Positions 42,623-50,444 of a stretch of DNA of 64,000 nt are shown here, piece after piece. The translations under genes and the position numbers were made by a program. The DNA comes from Streptomyces pacificus (GTDB lineage Bacteria > Actinomycetota > Actinomycetes > Streptomycetales > Streptomycetaceae): contig NZ_BLLG01000006.1 in the NCBI RefSeq assembly GCF_011766325.1, positions 248,001 to 312,000 on the forward strand, given 5' to 3'. The number at the start of each line of letters is the position of its first letter. Positions within the stretch are counted from its first letter, which is position 1. The notes beneath the pieces are model-generated. The model did no database searches and was not told the origin of the DNA. It saw nothing but the letters and a program-made list of their open reading frames with translations.

Positions 42623-43213
42623 GTGAAACCACAGGCTAGCCCCGAAATCAGCCCCCCGAGGGCCGGGCAGGAGCCGGAGCTCCTGGTCCGCGCCCGCAGC
42701 GGCGACCGCGAGGCGTTCGCTGCTCTCTACAACGAGCACCACGACATGGTGTTCCGCTACCTCGCCGGGCGCACGAACCGGCAGCTGGCGGAGGACCTGA
42801 CGCAGGAAGTGTTCGCTCGCGCCCTGCGCCGGATCGACACCTTCTCCTGGCAGGGCCGTGACTTCGGCGCCTGGCTGCTCACGATCGCCCGCAACATCCA
42901 TCTGGACCACCTCAAGTCGGCCCGCAACCGGCTGGAGGTCACGGTCGGCGAGCTGCACGCGGATGCAGCCAACCGCAGCGCCGAGGAGGACGCGCTCCGC
43001 GGACTGGCCGAGGCCGAGGCCCAGCTGCTCGTGGGCGCCGCCCTCGCGCAGCTGCCGGCCTCGCAGCGCGAATGCGTCCGCCTCCGCTACCTGGCCGAGC
43101 AGTCCATCAGCGAGACCGCGGCCGCCATGCAGCGCACCCCGGGCGCGATCAAGACCATGGCCAACCGCGCCATGACCACGATGCGCGTCGCCCTCGGGGC
43201 GGTGGCAGCGTGA
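42623..43213 (+). CDS. ECF-type RNA polymerase sigma factor (196 aa)
   Basis: Region 2 lies at residues ~25-95 (DREAFAALYNEHHDMVFRYL and AEDLTQEVFARALRRIDTF), and region 4 at ~130-185 (LPASQRECVRLRYLAEQSIS then ETAAAMQRTPGAIKTMANRA). Length and layout fit ECF sigma factors. GTG start after GGAAGGCAG. No anti-sigma gene follows; instead the stop overlaps the next gene. In a mobile element it could drive the long rightward operon, though that is not shown. Confidence 0.92.
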   Translation: MKPQASPEISPPRAGQEPELLVRARSGDREAFAALYNEHHDMVFRYLAGRTNRQLAEDLTQEVFARALRRIDTFSWQGRDFGAWLLTIARNIHLDHLKSARNRLEVTVGELHADAANRSAEEDALRGLAEAEAQLLVGAALAQLPASQRECVRLRYLAEQSISETAAAMQRTPGAIKTMANRAMTTMRVALGAVAA

Positions 43214-43965
43214 ACAAGAACCTCCCCCAGGCGATCCAGACGATCCGCGAGTCCGTCGGCCTGACGGAGCCGGAGGCGTCCCGGCTGGCGCACGAGCTGA
43301 ACCGGTCCGGCCTGCTCGTCGACCCGGAGCGGTCGTACGGCGTGGTCCTAGGCCGTCGCCCCGAGGGCGGTTGGGCGAGGGTCCCGAAGACCGAGCTGGA
43401 GCTCCAGGCCGCGGCGTGGGACGCGTCGTGCCGCCGAGCGGCCGCCCTGGCCGACACCGTGCGCGCGGAGTGCCCGCCGGAAAGTGGGCTCCTGTCCGTC
43501 GAGGCCGACAGCGACAGCGTCCGAGTGGTCGTGCAGGTCACCGCTGCCGACCAGTGGGGGCAGTGGCGCCGGTACCTCGGTATCACCACCGAGGAGACGC
43601 AGCCGCTGGAGTACGCGTACGTCGGCTCCGGGCACCGGGACGGTGTCGCGGTGTCGGTGGTGGCGTACGACGCCCCCGAGATCGAGGCCCGCACGGCGGC
43701 TGCCGCAGCGATGCCCTTCCAGCACGGCGGCACGGTCTACGACCTGGCCCTGCCGCAGCGTGACGCGCACGGCGACATCTGGGACCACGCCGGCCCGAAC
43801 AACGACGGCATGCCGCTGCTGCGGATGCGCGGCGCTGCGGAACGCTGCTCGCTGGCGAACGTCGTCGAGTACGTCGGCCCGCTGACCGCCGTGCGCGACG
43901 ATCAGCCGGTCCCGGGCGTACGCGAGAGCGTCGCCGCTGCTGCCGAGGGCGGTGAGTCGGCATGA
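43210..43965 (+). CDS. Unknown protein coupled to the sigma factor (251 aa)
   Basis: GTG start overlaps the sigma-factor stop (GTGA). N-terminal helices (VNKNLPQAIQTIRESVGLTE PEA) are followed by a mixed alpha/beta body. A TVYDLALPQRDAHGDIWDHA segment with DIW and several acidic residues stands out. I recognise no family. Its position directly after the sigma factor is where an anti-sigma factor is usually found, but it lacks membrane helices and a ZAS Cys/His motif. Confidence 0.75.
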   Translation: MNKNLPQAIQTIRESVGLTEPEASRLAHELNRSGLLVDPERSYGVVLGRRPEGGWARVPKTELELQAAAWDASCRRAAALADTVRAECPPESGLLSVEADSDSVRVVVQVTAADQWGQWRRYLGITTEETQPLEYAYVGSGHRDGVAVSVVAYDAPEIEARTAAAAAMPFQHGGTVYDLALPQRDAHGDIWDHAGPNNDGMPLLRMRGAAERCSLANVVEYVGPLTAVRDDQPVPGVRESVAAAAEGGESA

Positions 43966-44702
43966 GGACGAAGGCGCTGAACCAGCTGGCTGGCGTGGTC
44001 TGCGCTGCTCAGGCCAAGGACCGTACGCCGATGGGGATCGCGATGGCGATCGAGTCGGCCGGGATGATGCAGACCCCGGAGACCGCCGCCGAGCAACGTT
44101 CCAAGGTGATCGGCGAGATCGCCGAGTTGCTCGCCGCGAGGATCCCGGACGGCTCGCGCACCGACGACTGGGAGACCGTCACTGGGTTCGTCGAGGAGCT
44201 CCGCGGGATGGCTGCTCGCGGCCTGGGGCTCTTCATCGGCTGCCGCACAGCGCTCTGTGCGCGTGGCGAGTGGACGAGCAAGGCTTCCGAGCGCGGGTGG
44301 GAGAAGCAGGGGGACGTCTGGCTGTGCCCGCAGTGCGCGGCGAATGCTGCCGACCGTGCCGACTTCCTGGCCAAGCTGGCCCTCGAGCAGGCGCCGGCCG
44401 TCGGTGAGGTCGGCCAGGGGCTCCGGGTGGTGGCCGTGGAAGAGAGCCGCGCGAGCCGGGCCATCGCCCACTTCAGTGGGCAGCCCGACCTCGAGTCCAC
44501 GGAGACTCACGGGCCGGACAAGGTGACCTTCACCATCCGACCGCGCACGGTCGAGGAGTGGAACTGGTGGGTCGCGAAGCTCGCCGTGCCCGTCGACACG
44601 ATCACCCACCGGGGCAACGGCGTGGCCACCGCCCGCGGCACGTGGTCTGGCGCGACCGTCCACCTGCTCGTTCGCGACATGCCGACGGGCGGTGCCCGAT
44701 GA
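43962..44702 (+). CDS. Unknown protein with Cys pairs (246 aa)
   Basis: ATGA overlap with the previous gene and with the next one. An N-terminal helical region is followed by IGCRTALCARGEW and LCPQCAANA (residues ~88-130), which could form one zinc site. The C-terminal ~90 residues look like a small alpha/beta domain. No family recognised. Confidence 0.75.
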   Translation: MRTKALNQLAGVVCAAQAKDRTPMGIAMAIESAGMMQTPETAAEQRSKVIGEIAELLAARIPDGSRTDDWETVTGFVEELRGMAARGLGLFIGCRTALCARGEWTSKASERGWEKQGDVWLCPQCAANAADRADFLAKLALEQAPAVGEVGQGLRVVAVEESRASRAIAHFSGQPDLESTETHGPDKVTFTIRPRTVEEWNWWVAKLAVPVDTITHRGNGVATARGTWSGATVHLLVRDMPTGGAR

Positions 44703-44995
44703 GCAGTACCGCGTACTCCCGCGCGTACCAAGGCCTGGTGAAGGGCGGCATGACCGCCGACCAGACGGCCGGTCTCCTCGCCGAGCTCCGCAAGGAGACC
44801 GGCGAGGACCTGGCGGCCGGCCTCCGCGCCCACGCCAAGACGCTCCTCCGGCCCGAGCCGACGGACACGTTCGCCATCCAGCGCAAGAAGAAGATCCGGT
44901 TCGGCGCCCTGCAGCGCGCCGCCGACTGGATCGCCACCACGGCCGCCGGCCGCATCAGCCTTCCGTCCCAGCGCACCCACCGGAGTAACCCGTGA
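44699..44995 (+). CDS. Unknown small protein (98 aa)
   Basis: Starts in the previous stop (ATGA) and ends in a GTGA overlap with the ATPase gene. Two charged helices with MTADQTAGLLAELRKETGED, then a basic stretch IQRKKKIRFGAL. Soluble. Function unknown; coupling to the Sak4-like ATPase hints at a role in its complex. Confidence 0.7.
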   Translation: MSSTAYSRAYQGLVKGGMTADQTAGLLAELRKETGEDLAAGLRAHAKTLLRPEPTDTFAIQRKKKIRFGALQRAADWIATTAAGRISLPSQRTHRSNP

Positions 44996-46314
44996 CGACG
45001 TTCACCTTCGCCCCCGCGACCCGCGAGACGGCCAAGGCCCGCATCGCCCTCCAGGGCCCCGGCGGGTCCGGCAAGACGAAGACCGCGCTCCGCATGGCCG
45101 AGCGCCTCGCGGACGGAGGCGCCATCGGAGTCGTCGACACCGAGCGCGGCTCCGCGAAGAAGTACGCCATCGTCCCCGGCCGCCCCGACCTCGGCGGCCA
45201 CGAGTTCGGCCACATGCCAATGGCCTTCTGCTCCCCCGAGAACATGATCGCGGCCGTTCGTGCCGCCGAGGAAGCCCGGATCGACGTCCTCATCGTCGAC
45301 TCCTGGAGCCACTTCTGGGCGGGCAAGGGCGGGTTGCTCGCCCGCGTCGAGGAGGAGTCCAAGAAGTCGACGAACCGAGGCGGCAAGTTCACCGCCTGGG
45401 CGCCGGTCAACGACCTCGAACAGGACATGCTCGACGCCCTGTTGAACTTCCCCGGGCACGTCATCGTCACCATGCGGACGAAGAACGACTACTCGATGGA
45501 AGGCAAGACGGTCACGAAGGTCGGCGTGAAGACCGTCCAGCGCGATGGTGCTGAGTACGAGTTCGACGTCGTGATCGACATGATCGAGGGCACTGGCACG
45601 GTCACCAAGACGCGGTACGAGCCGCTCTACAACGCCAGCGTGCACCACCCCGGCGAGGACTTCGCGGAGGTGATCCTGGAGCAGCTCGGCCAGGGCGTGG
45701 ACCCGGTGCAGGCGATCGTGGACGAACTGACCGCCGAGGGCCTGACGTACGAGCGCGCGCTGGAGCTGTACGGACAGGCCGACGCCCGGCGTCTCCTCGG
45801 CGTCGACCTCCTGCACCCGAAGACCGGCGGGCCCTCGAAGCTCGGGGACGTCATCAAGGAGTACGGACAGGCCGTCAAGCCCACCGCGGCCCCGGCCCCG
45901 ACGGCAGCCTCCGGCGGCGAGGAGTACACCGGTCCGACGGCGCACTCCATGGCGGACGCCGAGGCGTCGGCCCCGGCCGTGCGGCGCACGGCTCCGCCGG
46001 CCGCCGAGCCGGACCCGGGCCCAGTGCCGGTGAGCGCTCCGCAGATGCGGATGATGCACGCCTGCTTCAGCAAGGTCGGCCTCGGCGCGAAGGAGGACCG
46101 CGCGAAGCGGCTCCACGCCACCGCCCTCATCATCGGCCGGCCGATCGGCTCCGCGAACGAGCTGACCTTCGACGAGGCCAAGACGCTCCTCGACACCCTC
46201 ACGGCCTTCGGTGACCGCGAGACCCCCGTCGCCGACTTCGACGAGATGGTCTGGGGACTGGAGGACGACGCCGCCCGGCTGAGGGCCGAAGCCTCCCAGG
46301 CCGACGCCGCCTGA
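44992..46314 (+). CDS. RecA-fold/Sak4-like phage-type ATPase (440 aa)
   Basis: Walker A GPGGSGKT at residues 22-29 and Walker B VLIVDSW near 102 sit in a RecA-like core with a Glu after the first strand (VVDTERG). The beta-hairpin VTMRTKNDY and VVIDMIEGTG follow. Residues ~330-440 form a separate helical domain (SAPQMRMMHACFSKVG...), known from single-strand annealing or Sak-type phage proteins. Such ATPases aid phage recombination and work with SSB, which is also encoded here. A Pro/Ala linker joins the domains. Confidence 0.82.
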   Translation: MTTFTFAPATRETAKARIALQGPGGSGKTKTALRMAERLADGGAIGVVDTERGSAKKYAIVPGRPDLGGHEFGHMPMAFCSPENMIAAVRAAEEARIDVLIVDSWSHFWAGKGGLLARVEEESKKSTNRGGKFTAWAPVNDLEQDMLDALLNFPGHVIVTMRTKNDYSMEGKTVTKVGVKTVQRDGAEYEFDVVIDMIEGTGTVTKTRYEPLYNASVHHPGEDFAEVILEQLGQGVDPVQAIVDELTAEGLTYERALELYGQADARRLLGVDLLHPKTGGPSKLGDVIKEYGQAVKPTAAPAPTAASGGEEYTGPTAHSMADAEASAPAVRRTAPPAAEPDPGPVPVSAPQMRMMHACFSKVGLGAKEDRAKRLHATALIIGRPIGSANELTFDEAKTLLDTLTAFGDRETPVADFDEMVWGLEDDAARLRAEASQADAA

Positions 46315-46327
46315 TCCACCACTGACC

Positions 46328-46361
46328 GCGGGCCCCGCCGCCGACTCCCGGCGGGGCCCGC
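46328..46361 (+). terminator. Hairpin between the ATPase and downstream genes
   Basis: GCGGGCCCCGCCG and its exact complement form a 13-bp stem with an 8-base loop, 13 bp after the ATPase stop. It may end or attenuate the transcript from the upstream set. Confidence 0.75.
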
Positions 46362-46386
46362 ACCCCCAGAGAGGAGGTGCACCACA

Positions 46387-46755
46387 GTGGTGGACCCCAA
46401 CACCAACACCATGGCCTTGTACCTGTGCTCATGGCTGCACGACCCGCAGAACCCGACGCCCTTCCTGGAAGAGGTTCGCGAGACCGTCTCAAGCGCCCGC
46501 GAGACCTTTGCCCGCCGGGGCATGACGATCGACGACAGCCTGCGCAAGTCGTACGAGGAGCGCGTCGCCGAGCACGGCCTGGACCAGGAACTGCTCACGT
46601 GGGCCGCGCGCGCGGCTGCGGCTATGGAAGGCAGCTCGTTGCCGCGCGACCCGGAGCACCGTGACGCGCTAAGCCCGTACTCGTACCGCGGCTTCCAGCT
46701 CACGTACGGAGATCTCGAAGAGATCTACGGCGCTGACCTCCCCGACGGGAGCTGA
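46387..46755 (+). CDS. Unknown acidic protein (122 aa)
   Basis: GTG start with GAGGAGG nine bases before; another GTG follows directly. Helical and acidic throughout, ending FQLTYGDLEEIYGADLPDGS. No Cys, no membrane segment, no recognised family. The strong ribosome site after the hairpin suggests a new expression unit starts here. Confidence 0.7.
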   Translation: MVDPNTNTMALYLCSWLHDPQNPTPFLEEVRETVSSARETFARRGMTIDDSLRKSYEERVAEHGLDQELLTWAARAAAAMEGSSLPRDPEHRDALSPYSYRGFQLTYGDLEEIYGADLPDGS

Positions 46756-46759
46756 CGGC

Positions 46760-48235
46760 ATGGTGAACCCCACTCCCGAACAGACCGACGCCATCGACTC
46801 CTACGGAGACGGCCTCGACCTCGTCCTCCAGGCCGGAGCCGGGTGCGGCAAGAGCGCCACCCTCAAGATGATCGCCCGCTCCGACCCGCGGCGCCGGATG
46901 ACGTACGTCGCCTACAACCGCTCGATCGCCGCCGACGCCTCGCGGTCGTTCCCGTCCACAGTGCTGTGCAAGACGGGCCACGGCCTGGCCTTCGACCAGC
47001 GGTACGGCGCGCGGCTCCAGCGGCCGCGGCAGACCGCGCACGAGGCCGCGCAGGCCCTCGACATCCGCAGCGTCCTCAAAATCATCGGCGCCACCCCGGC
47101 GATCCCGACGGACCTCGGGTTCCCGAAGCCGATGACCTCGAAGATCATCATGCGGTGCGCGCTCGACACCGTGGCCCGCTGGTGCCACAGCAGCGACACC
47201 GAGATCACCGCCCGGCACATCCCGCACTACGACGGCCTCACCGGGAAGGAGCCGCGCCAGCAGCTCGCCGCCCTGGTCCTCCCCGTCGCCCACGCCGCGT
47301 GGGGAGACCTGCTGACCAAGGACGGCGTGCTGAACCTGAGCCACGACCACTACCTGAAGATGTGGGCGCTGTCCGGCCCGCGGCTGGACACGGACGTGGT
47401 GCTCCTCGACGAAGCACAGGACACCAACGACGTGCTGTCCGCGGTGCTCCTGGCGCAGGACCACGCGCAGCGCATCGCCGTCGGCGACTCCGCACAGCAG
47501 ATCTACAGCTGGCGCGGCGCGACCGACGCCCTGGCCAAGTTCGTGCGTGAGCTCGGTGCCCCCGAGCTCACCCTGTCGCAGTCCTTCCGGTTCGGTCCGG
47601 CGATCGCTGCAGAGGCGAACCTCTGGCTCCGCACGATCGACGCGCCCCTCCGCCTCACCGGCTACGAGGCATGCGACTCGTCCGTGGGCCCGGTCGACAC
47701 CCCGGACGCGATCCTCTGCCGCACCAACTCCGGCGCGATGGGGATCGTCATGGAGGCCCTGGAGGCCGGCCGGAAGGTCGCCCTCGTCGGCGGGGGAGGG
47801 GACATCAAGCGCCTCGCCTGGGCCGCCGAGGCCCTCCAGGCCGGGCGCCCGACGGATCACCCCGAGTTCATGGCCTTCCCGTCCTGGGACGCGGTGCGCG
47901 AGTACGCCCACGAAGAGGACGGCTCGCTGAAGGTGCTCGTCAACCTCATCGATGAGCACGGCACGAAGCCGATCCTCTCCGCGGCCGACTCGCTGTGCTC
48001 GGAGCAGCAGGCCCAGCTCGTCGTCAGCACCGCGCACAAGGCCAAGGGCCGGGAGTGGCCGAAGGTCCGCATCCACTCGGACTTTCGGGCGCCGAAGCCC
48101 GACCAGAAGACCGGGCTGGTGATCCTGCCGAAGGAGGAAGGGCGGCTGGCGTACGTCGCGGTCACCCGGGCCCGGGAGGTCCTCGACTCCACCGCGCTGG
48201 CGTGGGTCCACAGCGTGACGGCGGTGACCGCATGA
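46760..48235 (+). CDS. UvrD/Fbh1-type superfamily 1 helicase (491 aa)
   Basis: Q-motif PTPEQTDAID, Walker A AGAGCGKS (residues 25-32), Walker B LLDEAQDT (~215), motif III GDSAQQIYSWRGA, motif IV SFRFG, motif V VSTAHKAKGREW and motif VI YVAVTRAR are all present. It is shorter than UvrD and lacks the 2B insertion, as in F-box helicase 1-like phage enzymes. Likely a 3'-5' helicase for replication or recombination of the element. Confidence 0.92.
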   Translation: MVNPTPEQTDAIDSYGDGLDLVLQAGAGCGKSATLKMIARSDPRRRMTYVAYNRSIAADASRSFPSTVLCKTGHGLAFDQRYGARLQRPRQTAHEAAQALDIRSVLKIIGATPAIPTDLGFPKPMTSKIIMRCALDTVARWCHSSDTEITARHIPHYDGLTGKEPRQQLAALVLPVAHAAWGDLLTKDGVLNLSHDHYLKMWALSGPRLDTDVVLLDEAQDTNDVLSAVLLAQDHAQRIAVGDSAQQIYSWRGATDALAKFVRELGAPELTLSQSFRFGPAIAAEANLWLRTIDAPLRLTGYEACDSSVGPVDTPDAILCRTNSGAMGIVMEALEAGRKVALVGGGGDIKRLAWAAEALQAGRPTDHPEFMAFPSWDAVREYAHEEDGSLKVLVNLIDEHGTKPILSAADSLCSEQQAQLVVSTAHKAKGREWPKVRIHSDFRAPKPDQKTGLVILPKEEGRLAYVAVTRAREVLDSTALAWVHSVTAVTA

Positions 48236-48534
48236 GCACGCAGAGCCTGCTCGTCGCTGCCGGCGTCGTCATCGCTCTCTGGACCTTCGCCGCGATCGTC
48301 ATCTTCCGGACCGCGGCCCGGACCACGCAGCTGGCCGACGAGGACCAGGCCGAGCAGGCGCTGTTCGCCGAGGATCACATGGTCACCTTCGAGCCGATGC
48401 GCGAGGCCTTCGCCACCGCGGTCCGCGAGACGGAGCCGGGCCGGCCGTCTGCGGAGCTCGTCGACTGCTGGGGGATCTGGCCGGACGCCCCACTCGCTCA
48501 CGACCTCACCGGAGGTACCCGCGATGGCAGCTGA
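48232..48534 (+). CDS. Small single-helix membrane protein (100 aa)
   Basis: ATGA overlap with the helicase stop. One N-terminal membrane helix (LLVAAGVVIALWTFAAIVIF) then an acidic cytosolic domain. No family recognised. Its end overlaps the WhiB start by 11 bp. Confidence 0.7.
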   Translation: MSTQSLLVAAGVVIALWTFAAIVIFRTAARTTQLADEDQAEQALFAEDHMVTFEPMREAFATAVRETEPGRPSAELVDCWGIWPDAPLAHDLTGGTRDGS

Positions 48535-48808
48535 CCTGACCGGCGCCCTGTGTGCCGCCCCGGGCCAGGACCTGGCCATGTGGTTCCGGGAACTGGAGGA
48601 CACGGTCGACGGCCGCCGCGACACGCGGTACGCCCGTGAGACCTGTCTCCGGTGCCCGGTCCGCGTGGCCTGCCTGGACCAGCAGATGGAGATCGAGGGC
48701 CGTACCGGGGCGTCGTCCCGGCACGGGGTCTTCGGTGGCCTGTCCGGCCGCGAGCGCCGGCGGTTGTACGAGTCCGCCAAGCGCGCGAAGGCCAGGGCCG
48801 CGGCGTGA
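48524..48808 (+). CDS. WhiB-family iron-sulfur regulator (94 aa)
   Basis: Four Cys for the Fe-S cluster (ALC, then TCLRCPVRVAC) and the GVFGGLSGRERRRL turn with basic tail are the WhiB hallmarks. WhiB-like proteins bind region 4 of the primary sigma factor and redirect transcription. Phage and plasmid copies can block host WhiB proteins, as shown for a mycobacteriophage WhiB. Length is typical of the smaller members. Confidence 0.95.
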   Translation: MAADLTGALCAAPGQDLAMWFRELEDTVDGRRDTRYARETCLRCPVRVACLDQQMEIEGRTGASSRHGVFGGLSGRERRRLYESAKRAKARAAA

Positions 48809-49122
48809 CCGGGCGGCCGGAGGGGACGGACGGCGCTCTCTGCGGGCACTGGATCGGCGCTGAGCGCCGGCACTGCCACTCCGTGGACGTGGTCCGCCCG
48901 TACCTCTCCGGTCTCCGGTGCCCGCTCCACACTCCGGCGGCTCTGGCCGGACGGCCGGAAACGCCGCCGGGGCCCGGGTGGCCTGCCGCCGCCTGGACCA
49001 CCCCTTCCCCACAGAGCGCATCGGCGCTCTTCGACCAGCGCGCGGTCGCCTCCGGCAAGCGCCGGTCCTCCCCACACGTCTACCGCGCAGCACAACAGGC
49101 AGTACAGGAAAGGAAGTCATGA
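48805..49122 (+). CDS. Unknown Cys/His protein (105 aa)
   Basis: GTGA overlap with the WhiB stop. GALCGHWIGAERRHCHS and LRCPLHTP give a Cys/His set that could hold zinc. The C-terminus is helical. No family recognised. Confidence 0.65.
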   Translation: MTGRPEGTDGALCGHWIGAERRHCHSVDVVRPYLSGLRCPLHTPAALAGRPETPPGPGWPAAAWTTPSPQSASALFDQRAVASGKRRSSPHVYRAAQQAVQERKS

Positions 49123-49496
49123 CCGACCAGCACGACGCCGAGGACGAGAAGACCGTCCGACCGTTCGCCGCGTTCCTCCAGGAGCAGTCCGGCGGCCAGC
49201 TCCACGACGAGCTCTCCTCCCGGCTGCACGACCTGATCGAGGCCGTGATCGAGACCGGCAAGGCCGGCTCCCTCTCGCTGAAGGTCGACGTCAAGCCCAT
49301 CGCCGGTACGGACGGCCGCACCCTCACCGTCACCGACGCCGTCACCACGAAAGTCCCGCGCATCGAGCGCCCGAAGTCGATCTTTTTCGTCACGGACGAC
49401 GGCAACCTCTCCCGGACCGACCCGCGCCAGCCCGTCATCACCGGCCTTCGCGAGGTCGAGCCCACCCCCGTCAAGCAGCTCAGGAGCGCCCAGTAA
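49119..49496 (+). CDS. Unknown phage-type protein (125 aa)
   Basis: ATGA overlap upstream, TAATG overlap downstream with the DUF2303-like gene. LHDLIEAVIETGKAGSLSLK is followed by a beta-strand pair (VDVKPIAG..RTLTVTD) and SIFFVTDDGNLSRTDPRQP. Small proteins with this FFVTDDGNLSRxDP pattern occur beside DUF2303 genes in actinophages, by recall. Function unknown. Confidence 0.75.
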   Translation: MTDQHDAEDEKTVRPFAAFLQEQSGGQLHDELSSRLHDLIEAVIETGKAGSLSLKVDVKPIAGTDGRTLTVTDAVTTKVPRIERPKSIFFVTDDGNLSRTDPRQPVITGLREVEPTPVKQLRSAQ

Positions 49497-50377
49497 TGGC
49501 CACCGGATTCAACCGCTACGACCACGGCATGCCGCCCTCCGACAAGCGGACGGAGTTCCAGGCCGTCATCGACGTCGCCCAGCGCGCTGCGCACCCGGCC
49601 GAGCTGGAGCTCGGGAAGTTCTACACCGTCGTCCTGCCGAGCGGGCAGGTGCAGAAGATCGACCTGACCGGCCCGGAGCACACCGGGAAGCCCGCCCGGA
49701 AGAAGGGCACGACGATCGTCCGGGACGTCGACAGCTTCCTCGCCTACTTCGACAAGCACGGCGACGACGACAGCGAGGTCTACGCCGACGTGCAGCGGCG
49801 CACCATCACCGCGGTCCTCGACGCCCACACCGGCGACGGGGCCCGGTGGGCGGAGCACCGCGTGGAGCTCCACCTGCGGCACACCGCGGCGTGGGATGCG
49901 TGGACCGGGATCGACAACGAGCTGCTTGCGCAGGACCGGTTCGCGGAGTTCATCGAGGACAATCTGCCCGACCTGGTGGAGCCGGACAGCGCGACGATGC
50001 TGGAGCTCGCCGAGTCCTTCGAGGCCACGTCGTCGGCGGAGTTCAAGTCGTCGCAGCGGCTCGACTCCGGCGCCCGGACCTTCGCCTGGGTGGAGGAGAC
50101 GAACGCGAAGGCCGGCCACCGCGGGGACATCACCATCCCGGCCTCGCTGAAGCTCGCACTGCGCCCGTTCGAAGGCTGTGAGCCGTTCGCCGTGATGGCG
50201 CGGTTCCGCTACCGGATCAAGCGGTCCGGCGACAGCGGCGCGTCGCTGCTGCTCGGGATCAAGCTCGAGCGCCCCGGCGACATTCTCGCGGCGGCCTTCG
50301 AGGACGTACGGACGGCCGTCGACAACGGCATCCCGGAGACCATCGCGGTGCTGAACGGCGCCCCGGCGTCCCGCTGA
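49496..50377 (+). CDS. DUF2303-like phage protein (293 aa)
   Basis: Pattern RDVDSFLAYFDKHGDDDSEV, then AHRVELHLRHTAAWDAWTGI in substance, then the central helix pair and the final FRYRIKRSGDSGASLLLGI beta-hairpin with acidic tail matches DUF2303 (YfdQ-like) of temperate phages, which accompanies recombination genes. No enzymatic motif is visible. It follows the small partner gene without a gap. Confidence 0.8.
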   Translation: MATGFNRYDHGMPPSDKRTEFQAVIDVAQRAAHPAELELGKFYTVVLPSGQVQKIDLTGPEHTGKPARKKGTTIVRDVDSFLAYFDKHGDDDSEVYADVQRRTITAVLDAHTGDGARWAEHRVELHLRHTAAWDAWTGIDNELLAQDRFAEFIEDNLPDLVEPDSATMLELAESFEATSSAEFKSSQRLDSGARTFAWVEETNAKAGHRGDITIPASLKLALRPFEGCEPFAVMARFRYRIKRSGDSGASLLLGIKLERPGDILAAAFEDVRTAVDNGIPETIAVLNGAPASR

Positions 50378-50388
50378 TGCACCCCCTT

Positions 50389-50418
50389 GCGCGGCCGGTC
50401 GGCTCCGGCCGGCCGCGC
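50389..50418 (+). terminator. GC-rich hairpin upstream of the replication gene
   Basis: GCGCGGCCGG and CCGGCCGCGC form a perfect 10-bp stem with a 10-base loop, 11 bp after the DUF2303-like stop. Confidence 0.55.
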
Positions 50419-50444
50419 CATCCCCACCCAAGAGACGAGGGCGT

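Noticed and set aside
43210..43965. Anti-sigma factor for the ECF sigma gene
   Set aside because: Position fits, but there is no ZAS motif, no membrane helix and no recognisable sigma-binding domain.
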